Source: a virus. From it: a stretch of 64,000 bases of DNA. Positions 8,679 to 18,400 of this stretch are shown here, one piece after another; position 1 is the stretch's first letter; the number at the start of each line of letters is the position of its first letter. The DNA is taken from the IMG/VR virus record IMGVR_UViG_3300046821_000134, positions 16,153 to 80,152 of that record; one strand, given 5' to 3'. A program made the position numbers and the translations under genes. The notes below the pieces were generated by a model. The model ran no database searches, was not told where the DNA came from, and saw nothing but the letters and a program-made list of their open reading frames with translations.

Positions 8679-8966
8679 ATGGAAAAACTAACACTCGTAA
8701 TTGGTGCTTTGTTAGGCGCTGTCGCTCTCGGAGCGTTGTATGCTTTCACAGGGACTCTTCTTTGGTGGTGGTTTATTTACCCGCTCATCGGAATCGGAGC
8801 TCCGTCTCTTGTTACAATGTATGGGCTGTTCATGTTTGTTAGCCTATTCAACGGGAGTACTCCTGATAACAAAGAGGGCACAGATATAAAATCCAAGGTA
8901 GTATACTCTGTAGTTAAACCCTGTATTCTTCTCTTATTTGGCTTCATTCTGAGAGGGTTTGTGTGA
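8679..8966 (+). CDS. Small membrane protein
   Basis: A 95-residue protein with three hydrophobic segments: residues 4-24, 25-55 (unusually Trp-rich, LLWWWFIYP) and 76-93. A short polar loop lies before the last one. AAGGAGAAACAA precedes the ATG. It is an inner-membrane protein of unknown function in the early operon. Confidence 0.65.
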   Translation: MEKLTLVIGALLGAVALGALYAFTGTLLWWWFIYPLIGIGAPSLVTMYGLFMFVSLFNGSTPDNKEGTDIKSKVVYSVVKPCILLLFGFILRGFV

Positions 8967-8981
8967 GCAACAAGGACATCT

Positions 8982-9542
8982 ATGAGTAAACTGAAAGAGA
9001 TGTTGGAGTGTGTTCCTTCTGTATGGAAAACTGAAGCAGCCTTCTGGGCATGGGTAAAGGGAGGCATTAGGAAATCCCTGTGGAACAGACACCCGGTAAA
9101 AATTTCCTTCACACGAGAACGGAGATTGAAAATCCCCAATCCTAATCCAAGGGGAAAGGCAAAGGAAGTGTGGGGTGGTAGGTGCGAGATATGTGGAGAT
9201 CTTTTTGTTGAATCGCAGCTTCAATGTGACCACAAGAGCGAAGAAACTGCACACTTGACAAAGCAAGAACACTTGCAGGGATGCTTCGAGAAGCTGTGTA
9301 TTATCGTACCAGACGATTTACGATGGGTTTGTAAGGGATGCCACTCTATTCACAGCTACTCGCAGAAATCTGGATTATCTTTTGAACAAGCAGCCCTTGA
9401 AAAGCAAGTGATATCCTTCAAGAAGAATTCAGCTACCAAGCAAAAGGAAATATTGACAGAACTTGGAATTGAGGGTATAATGCTTACAACATCTGAGAAG
9501 CGAGCAAATGCTTATCGTGAGCATCTTAACCGTGCAATTTGA
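8982..9542 (+). CDS. HNH endonuclease-like protein
   Basis: A 186-residue protein with an HNH/zinc module in the middle: CxxC at 68-71, DH at 83-84, CKGC at 117-120 and His121/His124. The flanks are basic. The layout resembles the HNH proteins found in many phages, some free-standing homing enzymes and some with roles in packaging or recombination. Its location in the replication region favours the first. The ATG at 8982 lies 15 nt after the previous stop. Confidence 0.75.
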   Translation: MSKLKEMLECVPSVWKTEAAFWAWVKGGIRKSLWNRHPVKISFTRERRLKIPNPNPRGKAKEVWGGRCEICGDLFVESQLQCDHKSEETAHLTKQEHLQGCFEKLCIIVPDDLRWVCKGCHSIHSYSQKSGLSFEQAALEKQVISFKKNSATKQKEILTELGIEGIMLTTSEKRANAYREHLNRAI

Positions 9543-9554
9543 AAGGAGCCGCCA

Positions 9555-10520
9555 TTGAATAATTGGAAAGAACAAGCCCTGCAGCTATTCATGGCAGGCA
9601 CGTCTAAACGGGAGATATCCCGTAAGCTGGATGTCCCTTATTCCAGCTTGTGGGAGTGGCTCGATAAGAATGTTGAAGGGAAGGAGGCTGTTATTGATGA
9701 CTCGGCGCATGACTTGTTTGTAAGTGATGCTAAAATCAAACCTGTAATCACTGATCCGACAAAGCAGGGGCCAACCATCATCTTTCTTCCAGATGCTCAA
9801 GTGAAGCCCGGTGTTGATCTGACATACCTACGATGCCAAGGTGAGTACATTGCGCACAAGAAGCCAGACGTGATTGTATGTGCAGGAGACTTTGCTGACA
9901 TGGAGAGTTTGTCAAGCTACGACAAAGGGAAGAAGAGTGCTGAAGGGAAACGTGTAGCCAAGGACATTGAGGCTGCTATTGCAGGGATGAATGCACTTCT
10001 TAGTCCTGTCCGTAAGGCACAAGCACAAGACTCGGAATGGAAGCCTCGCATGGTGCTCACATTAGGGAACCACGAGGAAAGAGTACATCGTCATATAGAA
10101 GCTAATCCAGAGCTTCATGGGTTCCTTTCTTACGATAGCCTACGATACAAGGAGTTTGGTTGGGAGGTGTATGACTATCTCGTTCCTGTCGTAATCGGTG
10201 GGGTTATGTTTATTCATTACTACCCAAACCCATTTACAGGAAAACCCCTTGGAGGGTCTGCTGCTAACATTCTTCAGAAGGTGGGGGCTTCAGTTGTGCA
10301 AGGGCATAAACAAACGCTTGACGTAGCCACAAGAACGTTGCATAATGGAGTACAGCAATGGAGCATTGTAGCAGGAGCTTCGTATGATTTTGATGAAGAT
10401 TACAAAGGCTTCACTGGTAACAAGCATCACCGAGGAATTGTTGTAATGCACAATGTCGAGAATGGAGGATTTGACCCCTTATTCATCAACATTGAATATC
10501 TTAAAAAACGCTTTGCTTAA
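9555..10520 (+). CDS. Metallophosphoesterase with N-terminal helix-turn-helix
   Basis: A 321-residue protein with a TTG start supported by AAAGGAGCC 5 nt upstream. Residues 8-36 form a recruitment-type helix-turn-helix (GTSKREISRKLDV) as in transposase or sigma-region-4-like HTHs. The rest is a calcineurin-like phosphoesterase: Asp80, GD at 111-112, GNHE at 171-174, a His near 219 (FIHYY) and GHK near 255. Such phage enzymes are nucleases or phosphatases; the fused DNA-binding HTH suggests a DNA substrate. Its position next to the exonuclease fits DNA processing. Confidence 0.8.
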   Translation: MNNWKEQALQLFMAGTSKREISRKLDVPYSSLWEWLDKNVEGKEAVIDDSAHDLFVSDAKIKPVITDPTKQGPTIIFLPDAQVKPGVDLTYLRCQGEYIAHKKPDVIVCAGDFADMESLSSYDKGKKSAEGKRVAKDIEAAIAGMNALLSPVRKAQAQDSEWKPRMVLTLGNHEERVHRHIEANPELHGFLSYDSLRYKEFGWEVYDYLVPVVIGGVMFIHYYPNPFTGKPLGGSAANILQKVGASVVQGHKQTLDVATRTLHNGVQQWSIVAGASYDFDEDYKGFTGNKHHRGIVVMHNVENGGFDPLFINIEYLKKRFA

Positions 10521-10531
10521 AGGAGAAACAA

Positions 10532-10708
10532 ATGTATAAATTTTGGGCAATTGAAGTGAAGGATGTTGACGGTGTATATGCTCCGTCTGTTGTTGTAGCA
10601 AGCCGTGACGAAGCACGACGCACACAGCGGGCCTACAAGCTGCTTGGTCAAATCACTGCTCCAAGCCGTATTCGTCGTTATGAGCGTAATGACAATACGC
10701 GCGGATAA
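10532..10708 (+). CDS. Small basic hypothetical protein
   Basis: A 58-residue ORF with an ideal AAAGGAGAAACAA leader, closely packed after the phosphoesterase gene and followed at once by an intrinsic terminator. The product starts MYKFWAIEVK and has a strongly Arg-rich second half (DEARRTQRAYK, SRIRRYERN). Nucleic-acid binding is possible. No family recognised. Confidence 0.65.
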   Translation: MYKFWAIEVKDVDGVYAPSVVVASRDEARRTQRAYKLLGQITAPSRIRRYERNDNTRG

Positions 10709-10717
10709 TGAACAACT

Positions 10718-10742
10718 CCCCTCCTTAACGGAGGGGCTTTTA
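10718..10742 (+). terminator. Intrinsic terminator
   Basis: CCCCTCC (10718-10724), loop TTAAC, GGAGGGG (10730-10736), then CTTTTA. The same 19-base core occurs in reverse complement at 49645-49663. Confidence 0.75.
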
Positions 10743-10755
10743 GCATAGGGACAAA

Positions 10756-11031
10756 ATGATAGCTGAAGACGTATTGCCAGCTCTCGGAATACACATTGCT
10801 CTGCAGAACACTCCTAAGAGTTGTGCTTTCCTAAGAGAGAAAAGACTTCCTGCTTTAGTGGATGAAACAGAAGGAAATAGGGTTGTGTGGGATAAAGGGT
10901 TTCTACAGATTGGAGAGAAGCAATATTCGTATCAGCAATTCCATATTCTTGATGAGGGTGACCCTGTATTCTTCAATTACATTCGAGATTTGATTACAGC
11001 ACACAGACAACAACCGCACTTTGGATTTTAA
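10756..11031 (+). CDS. Hypothetical protein
   Basis: A 91-residue soluble protein located directly after a terminator, so it needs readthrough or an unseen promoter. Only a weak GGGACAA precedes the ATG. No motif recognised. The following gene starts 12 nt later behind TAGGAGGAACG. Confidence 0.55.
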   Translation: MIAEDVLPALGIHIALQNTPKSCAFLREKRLPALVDETEGNRVVWDKGFLQIGEKQYSYQQFHILDEGDPVFFNYIRDLITAHRQQPHFGF

Positions 11032-11042
11032 TAGGAGGAACG

Positions 11043-11540
11043 ATGGACTTAAACGCACGATTTGTAGAGGTGGTGGAATTCAACACAATGGCTGGATTTC
11101 TCACGGACGTTAGCAGCGAAAGCCTCTTGGCCCAAGCACGTAACGTAAGGGAGGAAGCCAATGAGCTGTTCGATGCAATCAACAACAATGAGCCTCCAGA
11201 GAATGTTCTGAAGGAGCTGTGTGACACCCTTGTAACGTCCTTTGGCATGCTGGCAGCTCTGACGAAGAAAGGGTTTGATACAGATAAGGCATTCAAGTTG
11301 GTTAATGAGAACAACATGTCAAAGTTTTGTGATACGCCAATGAATGCTTATTACACGTCAGCAGGTTACAACGCCACAGAAGGGGTAAATACAGCAGTGA
11401 AGCCATTGGTTGGAGGGCTGTATGGTGTATTCGATGAGAATGGAAAGCTACGAAAACCTATTGGATATGAGCCTGTAGACAAGAAAGAGTTGTGTAAGTG
11501 CTGCCCGCCTAAAGATGGAATTTGCTGCAAGGAGGAATAA
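11043..11540 (+). CDS. MazG/HisE-like nucleoside triphosphate pyrophosphohydrolase
   Basis: A 165-residue protein. The all-alpha MazG signature ExxE-n-ExxD is present: Glu38-x2-Glu41 and Glu58-x2-Asp61, followed by the usual helix ending NENNMSKF. Such phage enzymes hydrolyse non-canonical or regulatory nucleotides. The C-terminus carries a Cys-rich tail (CKCCPPKDGICC) that could bind a metal and is not part of the core family. TAGGAGGAACG is a strong ribosome binding site. Confidence 0.78.
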   Translation: MDLNARFVEVVEFNTMAGFLTDVSSESLLAQARNVREEANELFDAINNNEPPENVLKELCDTLVTSFGMLAALTKKGFDTDKAFKLVNENNMSKFCDTPMNAYYTSAGYNATEGVNTAVKPLVGGLYGVFDENGKLRKPIGYEPVDKKELCKCCPPKDGICCKEE

Positions 11541-11541
11541 C

Positions 11542-11814
11542 ATGAAATACTACAAACTTTGTGGAAACTCTCTCGATTCTATTTATGCCCTTGATCGAGA
11601 GAATAATGTTTGCAGCGTTATTGAGTTCTGGAAGAACAACGGGACAGTGACAACAGTGAACATGGCCCTCTTCTCTGCCGCATTAGCAAGCTACGATGTA
11701 CAAGCTGCAGGGGAGATTGAAACATACGAGAAGATTTACAAATCCGAATGGGAGTTCTTCAAGCGTACAGCACGAGACTTCCTGAAGATCATGGGAGAAG
11801 TGGATGCGGAATAA
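11542..11814 (+). CDS. Hypothetical protein
   Basis: A 90-residue protein. I chose the ATG at 11542 (GGAGGAATAAC upstream, 1 nt after the previous stop) over an in-frame start at 11515 that would overlap the MazG gene. The N-terminus is beta-rich and the second half helical (ETYEKIYKSEWEFFKR). It overlaps the next gene by 11 nt. Function unknown. Confidence 0.6.
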   Translation: MKYYKLCGNSLDSIYALDRENNVCSVIEFWKNNGTVTTVNMALFSAALASYDVQAAGEIETYEKIYKSEWEFFKRTARDFLKIMGEVDAE

Positions 11815-12334
11815 GGGTGTTGTACGCGTCTCTACGCGTGATTTGAAGCGGGTTGATAAGCTGGCCCACCTGAGTGAGTTTGAATTGATTTCTCCTGCGA
11901 ACCAAGGGCTTGTAGAGGCATTCCTGTTCGTGATGGGCATTGATGTAGACCGTGTTGTACACATTCAGGCATGTAACCATCGTGACCTGTCCAATAAAAC
12001 TGGAATCGGCTATAGCTTTGTTGGGCATGAACGTACAGACAGACTGTGGCTGTCTCGAACACAATCAACACTGGAGGCGCGTATCGAGGCTGCACGAGAC
12101 CCCGATCTGCAAGGGGATATGATTTACATGAGCACAGAAGGGATTCCTTGGAACAAATTCCGAGAGATGTGCGACAAGGCACGAGGGCAAGAAGGGACAA
12201 CTAAGAATGTTGCCCCAATGGAGCCTGTAGAAGATTTTGCAGAGAGTCTGCAAATGATGAAGCTGCTACGAGATATTCAGATTGAAATTCGTGGTGGAAT
12301 CAATACAATCGAAGAAGACATGTTGTTTGTCTAA
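11804..12334 (+). CDS. Hypothetical protein
   Basis: A 176-residue soluble alpha/beta protein beginning inside the end of the preceding gene. The N-terminus is basic (RVSTRDLKRVDK). No catalytic motif or membrane segment is visible. Part of the tightly packed operon that ends at the terminator at 12765. Confidence 0.6.
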   Translation: MRNKGVVRVSTRDLKRVDKLAHLSEFELISPANQGLVEAFLFVMGIDVDRVVHIQACNHRDLSNKTGIGYSFVGHERTDRLWLSRTQSTLEARIEAARDPDLQGDMIYMSTEGIPWNKFREMCDKARGQEGTTKNVAPMEPVEDFAESLQMMKLLRDIQIEIRGGINTIEEDMLFV

Positions 12335-12355
12335 ACATTAATTTAAGGAGAATCT

Positions 12356-12601
12356 ATGACTGTAAATATTACATCACAACAGCGCGACCTTTTGGCTGGC
12401 TACACAAAGGAAGCCTACGGCCTGTATACAGAGATTGAAGCTGCTAACGAGAACATCAAGGATATTGTAGACGCTGCAGCAGAAGCCACAGGCTTGGATA
12501 AGGCTGTTGTGAAGAAGCATTTCGCCACACAATACAAGGATGATCTGGAGAAGCAAGAAGAACTTGTTGCCAAGCTGCGCTTCTTGAAGGGAGATGAATA
12601 A
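12356..12601 (+). CDS. Small helical protein, possibly DsbA-like dsDNA-binding protein
   Basis: An 81-residue, entirely helical, acidic protein. Size and pattern (a long first helix, an NIKDIVDAAAEATGLD segment, then a lysine-containing helix and a C-terminal coiled region) resemble the T4 DsbA family of small double-stranded DNA-binding proteins. I cannot confirm homology by eye. AAGGAGAATCT precedes the ATG. The stop overlaps the next start. Confidence 0.6.
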   Translation: MTVNITSQQRDLLAGYTKEAYGLYTEIEAANENIKDIVDAAAEATGLDKAVVKKHFATQYKDDLEKQEELVAKLRFLKGDE

Positions 12602-12756
12602 TGGATGAAGAAGTGATCCCCTCCTCTGATACGATCCCCATTCCTGTTGACCTTGTGCAAGCAATTGCTAACGTGCTTGGATCAGTACCGAGCAGTGTAG
12701 GTGCCGAGGTGTTCTTAGCTCTTCGAAACTACCTGCAGAGTATTAAACGAGTATAA
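12601..12756 (+). CDS. Small hypothetical protein
   Basis: A 51-residue ORF starting on the last base of the preceding stop, with AAGGGAGATGAATA as ribosome binding site. It has an acidic N-terminus and a C-terminal helix. It is the last gene of the left early block, ending 8 nt before a bidirectional terminator. Confidence 0.55.
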   Translation: MDEEVIPSSDTIPIPVDLVQAIANVLGSVPSSVGAEVFLALRNYLQSIKRV

Positions 12757-12764
12757 CAACAAAA

Positions 12765-12784
12765 GCCCTCCCTTGCGGGAGGGC
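12765..12784. terminator. Bidirectional intrinsic terminator between early and late blocks
   Basis: GCCCTCCC (12765-12772), loop TTGC, GGGAGGGC (12777-12784). T-rich sequence follows on the + side (TTATTG) and A-rich sequence precedes it (AACAAAA), so it can stop both the rightward early and the leftward late transcripts that converge here. Confidence 0.75.
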
Positions 12785-12790
12785 TTATTG

Positions 12791-14452
12791 CTATTGTAGA
12801 ACACCTTTAGTTTTTAGCTCATTCTGCAGGTGGCCGAATGATTGATACAACGTTCTTAGTAGACCAAACAGTGTAGCATTATCATTCGGCCAACCTGACA
12901 AACTTGCATCGTAGCTTCCACCAGCAGCTGTGTTTGTTGCGGTTCCCCATGAAGAATACCCAGAGCCAAACGTTATCTTCTGCCCGTACGCCAGCTTAAT
13001 AGCTACGCCAGAATTAAAGGTAGCGCTATCAAAGTCAATGCCTATTGAAGTTTCTCCCACACTTCGTATAATAGCTGTGTCACCTGCTCCTGCCGCTGGA
13101 GTGCCTTGGTAATAAAGCACGCTATCAACAATCTTCGTTGAAGAATGCACTTCCATGATTCTCCTGATACGAACACTCGTACCACAACTAATATAGAAGA
13201 TTCTTCCCCACTCTGCATCTGCCGCTGCTTCGTTCTTCACTACCGCAAAGTGGATAGCATTACGGTTGTAGTAGATGTCATTGCCGTAACCTTCACAACC
13301 CATCTCCAAACCAATCTGTCCAACAGTTGGGTTAGGATTAGCGTCCGAGATAACAGCCCAAGATGCCCATGTAGCGGCTGTAGAGTGGTTATAAGCATGG
13401 TAGGCCAAGCCTACGTTCTGTGGACCCGCTGCAAGCGGACCTGTACCGTCTGTGTAGAGCGGTGTGTAGTTGTGCAACAGACACAGAACATTATACTCGG
13501 TTGTTTGACTGTTCACGCCCGTAGTTGTGCTAAACACTACGTTCTGGCCGACAGTGCTCTTCCCGCCTGCAGTGGATTCGGTACTCTTGTGCACCTGCAT
13601 CGTCGCATAATCAGATGGTGCGGATATTGGTTTGGATATCATAAACCTGCCATCTGGAGGCACTGTTAAGAATCCAATACCGCTCCCTAGATCACCAAAC
13701 TTAGGAATGTTCCCCGGAGCCACCTCTGTCGATGTAGGCACAGACAACACACTTCCTGCAGCGTAGTAGGGATATTCACTCTCGTTAGACCAAGTTACCT
13801 TGACGTTAGTGAACGAGATAGACCAAGCCCCAAGATTATCTGCAAGGACATACCCAAATGTTATTCCCGTTTTAGTGGAATCAAAGTATGTGTTAGTATC
13901 CGCTACGTTGCCTGTGTCAAGCATCAGGTAATACTGGTTATCAGATGAGCTATACTTCCAAATAGCGTAACGAAGTTCTCTGTTCCCTGTTTGATTTACA
14001 ATAGACTCCACCAGCACCCTATAAGTGGTTCCATCAGTTAGCAGGGTATCCTGAGGGAGGGTAGTTGTTTTCCATACAAAATTATCTCTTGGTGGAATAC
14101 CATTTTGCCAAGACTCTAGGGTAGATGTCGGGAAATGGTCGATGCCTAGAGCGGTGAATTTACCAAACACAAACCCTTGACCACGAACAGCAATCCCATC
14201 TAGTGCCGGATCAGAGCGTAGCACCACTGCTGTGTGTGATGTAGGACAGTTTGCAAAGTAGTTGGTAGGGAGCATGTCGAACATAATCGACAACGTTCCT
14301 GTGCCTGTGTTATACCCCCCAGCGTCAACAGCGTTGAAATTAACTCTCTGATTAGGGGTGGAGTTGTTCAAGCTAAAATTTGCTATCGTGGTTGTAACAG
14401 GGGTTGATGTAGTAAGCCCCTCAATCATTGAAACTGGTACTTTTGTTGTCAT
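12791..14452 (-). CDS. Putative tail fibre or receptor-binding protein
   Basis: A 553-residue, Gly/Ser/Thr-rich, beta-strand-rich protein, the last gene of the leftward virion operon, just downstream of the J-like gene and two small fibre proteins. The N-terminus (PVSMIEGLTTSTPVTT) resembles phage structural adaptor regions. The middle looks like a lectin/jelly-roll carbohydrate-binding domain. The C-terminal about 20 residues form a helical coil. In lambda-like phages this position encodes host-range fibres. No enzymatic motif seen. Confidence 0.7.
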   Translation of the reverse strand: MTTKVPVSMIEGLTTSTPVTTTIANFSLNNSTPNQRVNFNAVDAGGYNTGTGTLSIMFDMLPTNYFANCPTSHTAVVLRSDPALDGIAVRGQGFVFGKFTALGIDHFPTSTLESWQNGIPPRDNFVWKTTTLPQDTLLTDGTTYRVLVESIVNQTGNRELRYAIWKYSSSDNQYYLMLDTGNVADTNTYFDSTKTGITFGYVLADNLGAWSISFTNVKVTWSNESEYPYYAAGSVLSVPTSTEVAPGNIPKFGDLGSGIGFLTVPPDGRFMISKPISAPSDYATMQVHKSTESTAGGKSTVGQNVVFSTTTGVNSQTTEYNVLCLLHNYTPLYTDGTGPLAAGPQNVGLAYHAYNHSTAATWASWAVISDANPNPTVGQIGLEMGCEGYGNDIYYNRNAIHFAVVKNEAAADAEWGRIFYISCGTSVRIRRIMEVHSSTKIVDSVLYYQGTPAAGAGDTAIIRSVGETSIGIDFDSATFNSGVAIKLAYGQKITFGSGYSSWGTATNTAAGGSYDASLSGWPNDNATLFGLLRTLYQSFGHLQNELKTKGVLQ

Positions 14453-14455
14453 TGG

Positions 14456-14932
14456 TTATCCTCTCACACGAAGCCTAACTCCTACTGGAGGAGGACTTGC
14501 GAACGTTATTTGCTTCAGGGTATTGTTATAAGTGAAATCTACAGTAGCAGCTTGCCCCACACCGCCGAGATTGACATCCAATGCGTCTATATCATTTGTT
14601 GTGACATTAGTGAGTTGATAGGTGGAGGCAGACGTTGTTGTAAGGTTGTCTGTCCCCACTTCAAACGTTGTATTGACGTTAGCTACAAAGGTGTTTGTTG
14701 AAGTGTTGAAGGTTCCAATAACAATGTCATCTGCGCCGTCGTAGTAGCACAACTGATTCTCGTTGGTTCCAGTACCTGTCTTCACCCACAGCATGTGCTG
14801 TAGAACATAAGACGGTCTTGCTGTGGAGCTGTGAGAGCTGTGCAAGGCATTACGCCATGTATTCAAATCAGCAGCAAGCCCAACTCCGTCTTTTACGTTC
14901 GGATCAATCGTTCCAAAATCAAACTGTGACAT
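14456..14932 (-). CDS. Tail fibre-associated structural protein
   Basis: A 158-residue protein. Its first about 70 residues are paralogous to those of the next gene upstream: MSQ, then Gly-Thr, a Trp-containing helix, HSSHSS, RPSYV and a YDGADDI block. The rest is beta-rich. The shared N-terminal module suggests both dock on the same virion site (inference). It starts 1 nt after the preceding stop. Confidence 0.68.
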   Translation of the reverse strand: MSQFDFGTIDPNVKDGVGLAADLNTWRNALHSSHSSTARPSYVLQHMLWVKTGTGTNENQLCYYDGADDIVIGTFNTSTNTFVANVNTTFEVGTDNLTTTSASTYQLTNVTTNDIDALDVNLGGVGQAATVDFTYNNTLKQITFASPPPVGVRLRVRG

Positions 14933-15478
14933 TTAGATTCCCCTCGCATGCCAATCAATACTGAAGGGCAAATAAATAGTTCCAGCCACAGTGATTGTGA
15001 ATCCGGTTTGGCTGTACGCAGTAACTCCGTAGAAGATGTCTGGATTCAGACCGCCGAGATACGACAACGTGAACAAGATGCCCGTAGTTGAGTAACTTCC
15101 GTAAGGGAACGTCACAGTGACGGTGTGGCCGTTTCCAGCAGGAATAGCCGCACGACCAAACTGTTCTGTCAAACCGCTCGGATGTACAATCCTGCCGGGA
15201 ACTGCCCCCTCGTAAACGCTACTCCCCGGGTATGCCTTATTATTCACTGTATCAACCTGTGCTTCAAGGATGTCTTGAGCCCCGTCGTATCTATACACCT
15301 TCCAGATGGGACCGCTTGTATCTATCCATTGCATCCCTGCTGTAACATAGGATGGTCTGCTCCCCAAGGCACTACTGTGCCCTGAGTGAACAGCTTCCTG
15401 CCAATTAACCAAAAGGGTGCTAAGTTGCGTCCCTGATGTTGTACTTGGGGGTAGCGTCCCCAAACTTGCTTGACTCAT
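14933..15478 (-). CDS. Tail fibre-associated structural protein, paralogue
   Basis: A 181-residue protein. It shares the N-terminal module (HSGHSS, RPSYV, YDGAQDI) with the gene at 14456-14932 but has a different C-terminal beta domain, rich in Gly/Tyr/Phe. Module duplication with diverging tips is typical of receptor-binding or chaperone-like fibre parts. Its ATG overlaps the stop of the J-like gene. Confidence 0.68.
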   Translation of the reverse strand: MSQASLGTLPPSTTSGTQLSTLLVNWQEAVHSGHSSALGSRPSYVTAGMQWIDTSGPIWKVYRYDGAQDILEAQVDTVNNKAYPGSSVYEGAVPGRIVHPSGLTEQFGRAAIPAGNGHTVTVTFPYGSYSTTGILFTLSYLGGLNPDIFYGVTAYSQTGFTITVAGTIYLPFSIDWHARGI

Positions 15479-18400
15479 TACTCATACCCCCAAGCCGGTT
15501 TACCCGGTATATATTTAGTTCCGCCCGGCCCGTAAGAATAGCCGTACCCTTTTGCAATCCAATCAAATGTGCGCTGTACAGGTGTCCCAGAAGAATTCTT
15601 GAATATAATTGTAAACCCATTCAAGTCTTTATCCAGCACTTCGTAATAGTCACCCGTGCTCATATTCTGCGCAATAATTGCCACAGCAGGCTGCCTATAG
15701 AAACTACGAGCATACTCAATGACTGCAGTTCCTGTTAGGGAGTTAGTGACAATATCCTCACTCCCCTCGACCCTGTTTCTTCCCTCGACAACGATAGACA
15801 GAGAAGAAACTACTGGAGTTACTCCAGCCCTTAGGCTTTTCAACACAATCTTGAACTCAGCGTACTGAAGAGTGGCCTCCGTAGAAGACAAAGGAATCCA
15901 CTCAGACCAAGGGTCTTCTGTTTTATTCCGCCACCTATAATATACAATGGCGCTCCAATCAGCCGCTACCGCCCCGCCTATGTTAGCCACGTCGGACAGG
16001 TTGTCCCATTTTCCAATGTAGTTTAGGAAGTTTGACCCCTCTGCAACCATGTTGGCAGTAAGTCGCACAGTGTTTGTCTCGGTAAGCCCTAGAGGGGTTA
16101 GATAATAAGTGCCCTCTGATAACTCCCCTATGCCTATGTTCAAAGGGACGGCATCTGCCAACGGCGTCCAATCTGCCATAACCCCGGCTGCAATGAACAG
16201 CGTACCTCCGCCTACATTAACATGGTCCTTCGCACCAGAGTAGTATGGGTGCTCAGGAACAGCTCTTATTAGTGAATAATCATCTGATCCGTCTAGACTG
16301 TTAATTATCGCTGTGGCATTAACTGACTCAAGACCTGCTTTAGATACAGCCTTAATAAGATACGTCCCTCTACGGCACGTCAGATTAATGTGGTTGGTTG
16401 GATATGCAATCTTGTCAGCAACGACAACAGCACTTCCCCAATCAACACTGCTTGACTCTGTGGTTGAGTGCTTGATTACAAAGTGACTGATATTCTTACT
16501 TGATGTGACGTTAGGCACTTCCCATGAGAAATACGCAGAGGCTCCTTGAATGCTAATCAAGAAGTTACTCACGTCAGGAGGAATGCCCGGATTACCAGTT
16601 ATCGTTGCTGTAGCATAAGCCTTGTTGCTGTATATTCCATACTGGCTTACATGCTGCACACTCACTTCAATATCGCCAACCTTCGCTAGATGAATATCCT
16701 TGAATGCATCCGTAAATGATCCAGCATCCTGCCATTGCTCTCCAGCATACCTCCACCACAGCACAGAGTGACTGAATGAAGAAAACGTAGGGCGTGTGAA
16801 GCTCACAAGGGCTGTGTAGCGAATGTTTCCAAGCTCGTCTAGGTAGGACGCATCCGTTACAACAAGTCTCGCCGGAGAGGGTGTATACCACCTGTAAGGG
16901 GTGGAGATAGGGCGCTCAATAAATGCAGCATCTTCGTCTACAGCAGCGTACTTGGACTCATTATATTCAAGCCCTGTAATCTCGTACTGATTCACTTCCT
17001 TCTCAGAGATGGACACAACACGGAACAACTGAGATTGAATCGTATTCGATTCCAGCATCCACATTGCCATTCTGGCAGGAGCTTGGCTGAGTGCTGTAAC
17101 AAGATTAATGACAGTGAATGTGCTGCTAAGAACGTATGCACCAATGACATCACCAGAGGAGTCAACAATGGCCAAGTATTGTAGCCCCACATCTTTTTCC
17201 CCATCGCCTATTGCATTTAGTACAGGGGTGGATGTGAAGATAACTTCCCTCGTCTCCATCGTCCCGTTAGGCAGCAGAACACTGAGTGTGTAGGTGTCTC
17301 CAATATTCACTTCAATCGCACTATCAATTGTGACAGAGCTTGTTGTAGCAGACAGAATACGCCCGCCCCAACGCTTCCCTACACGATTTGAATCATGCAC
17401 CTTGATAACACTGCCCGGAACCAATCCACTACCAGCCCCTTCAAGCCCTGTCGTGAAAGACACAAGCTCTGTGAGAGCACATGACGACAAAAGGATGTTC
17501 CTGCCAAAGCGTACGGCTTGTCCTCTTGACGAGCACCCAACAGCTATAGCAGATGTTTGCTTCACACCATACTTGACAATGTAGTCGGGCAGAGTGACGT
17601 ACTCTGTCTTCTCTGTGAAGCGATCTTCTGCATCCACGTAAGTGATTAAGGCTGTTGTGTAACGCGTGTTCTTGCTTGATCCCTGATAGATGAATTCCCC
17701 ATCAACAACGTTAGCGTTTGTGAATATCCAAGCAGGATCATCAGGCATGTCTGCTGAAATAGCCAGAGCGCCATTCACCCAGTAAATCATCCCGTTGAAG
17801 ATGGAAGCCATATCAGACAGCACTTTGTACGCGTCTTCTTTCCCTTGCATGTACAGCGAGCACGTATAGCGAGGCTCAAATCCACCATATCCATTTGGAA
17901 CAGGCTCATCACAATACTGAGCAATGCGGTAGAAGGAAACTAAATCAACTTGCTCAATTGGAACGTACTTACCAAGCCCGTATCGGGCGTTAGTGATTAG
18001 ATCAAGCAAACACCACACAGGGTTATCCGTGTAAGAGGTCTTGAACGTATCAAAGTCCCACGTTCCACTGTAGATTCTTGACACTGCATCGTAGTTGACA
18101 GGGACCTTTACAATCCGCCCCTTAACATCGTATGCTCGCGCAGGAATCCCGTCGTACTGAGAGGAATCCACTGACATTGCAATATAGGCTGAATACGGAT
18201 AGGACAGCTTCTGGTCAATAATCTCGGTGAATGTCTCCCACTGGATGTCGTTCTGGAGATATGTAGTTGTGCTGTCGTCTGTAATACGCCTAACCCTAAC
18301 CTCATACTGCCCCGGCCCACTCAAAGGGAGAACGTATTCACGTACATACTTGCTTGTACATTTTCCGTAGATACGATCTGTCAAGCTGTTGTCCCACATC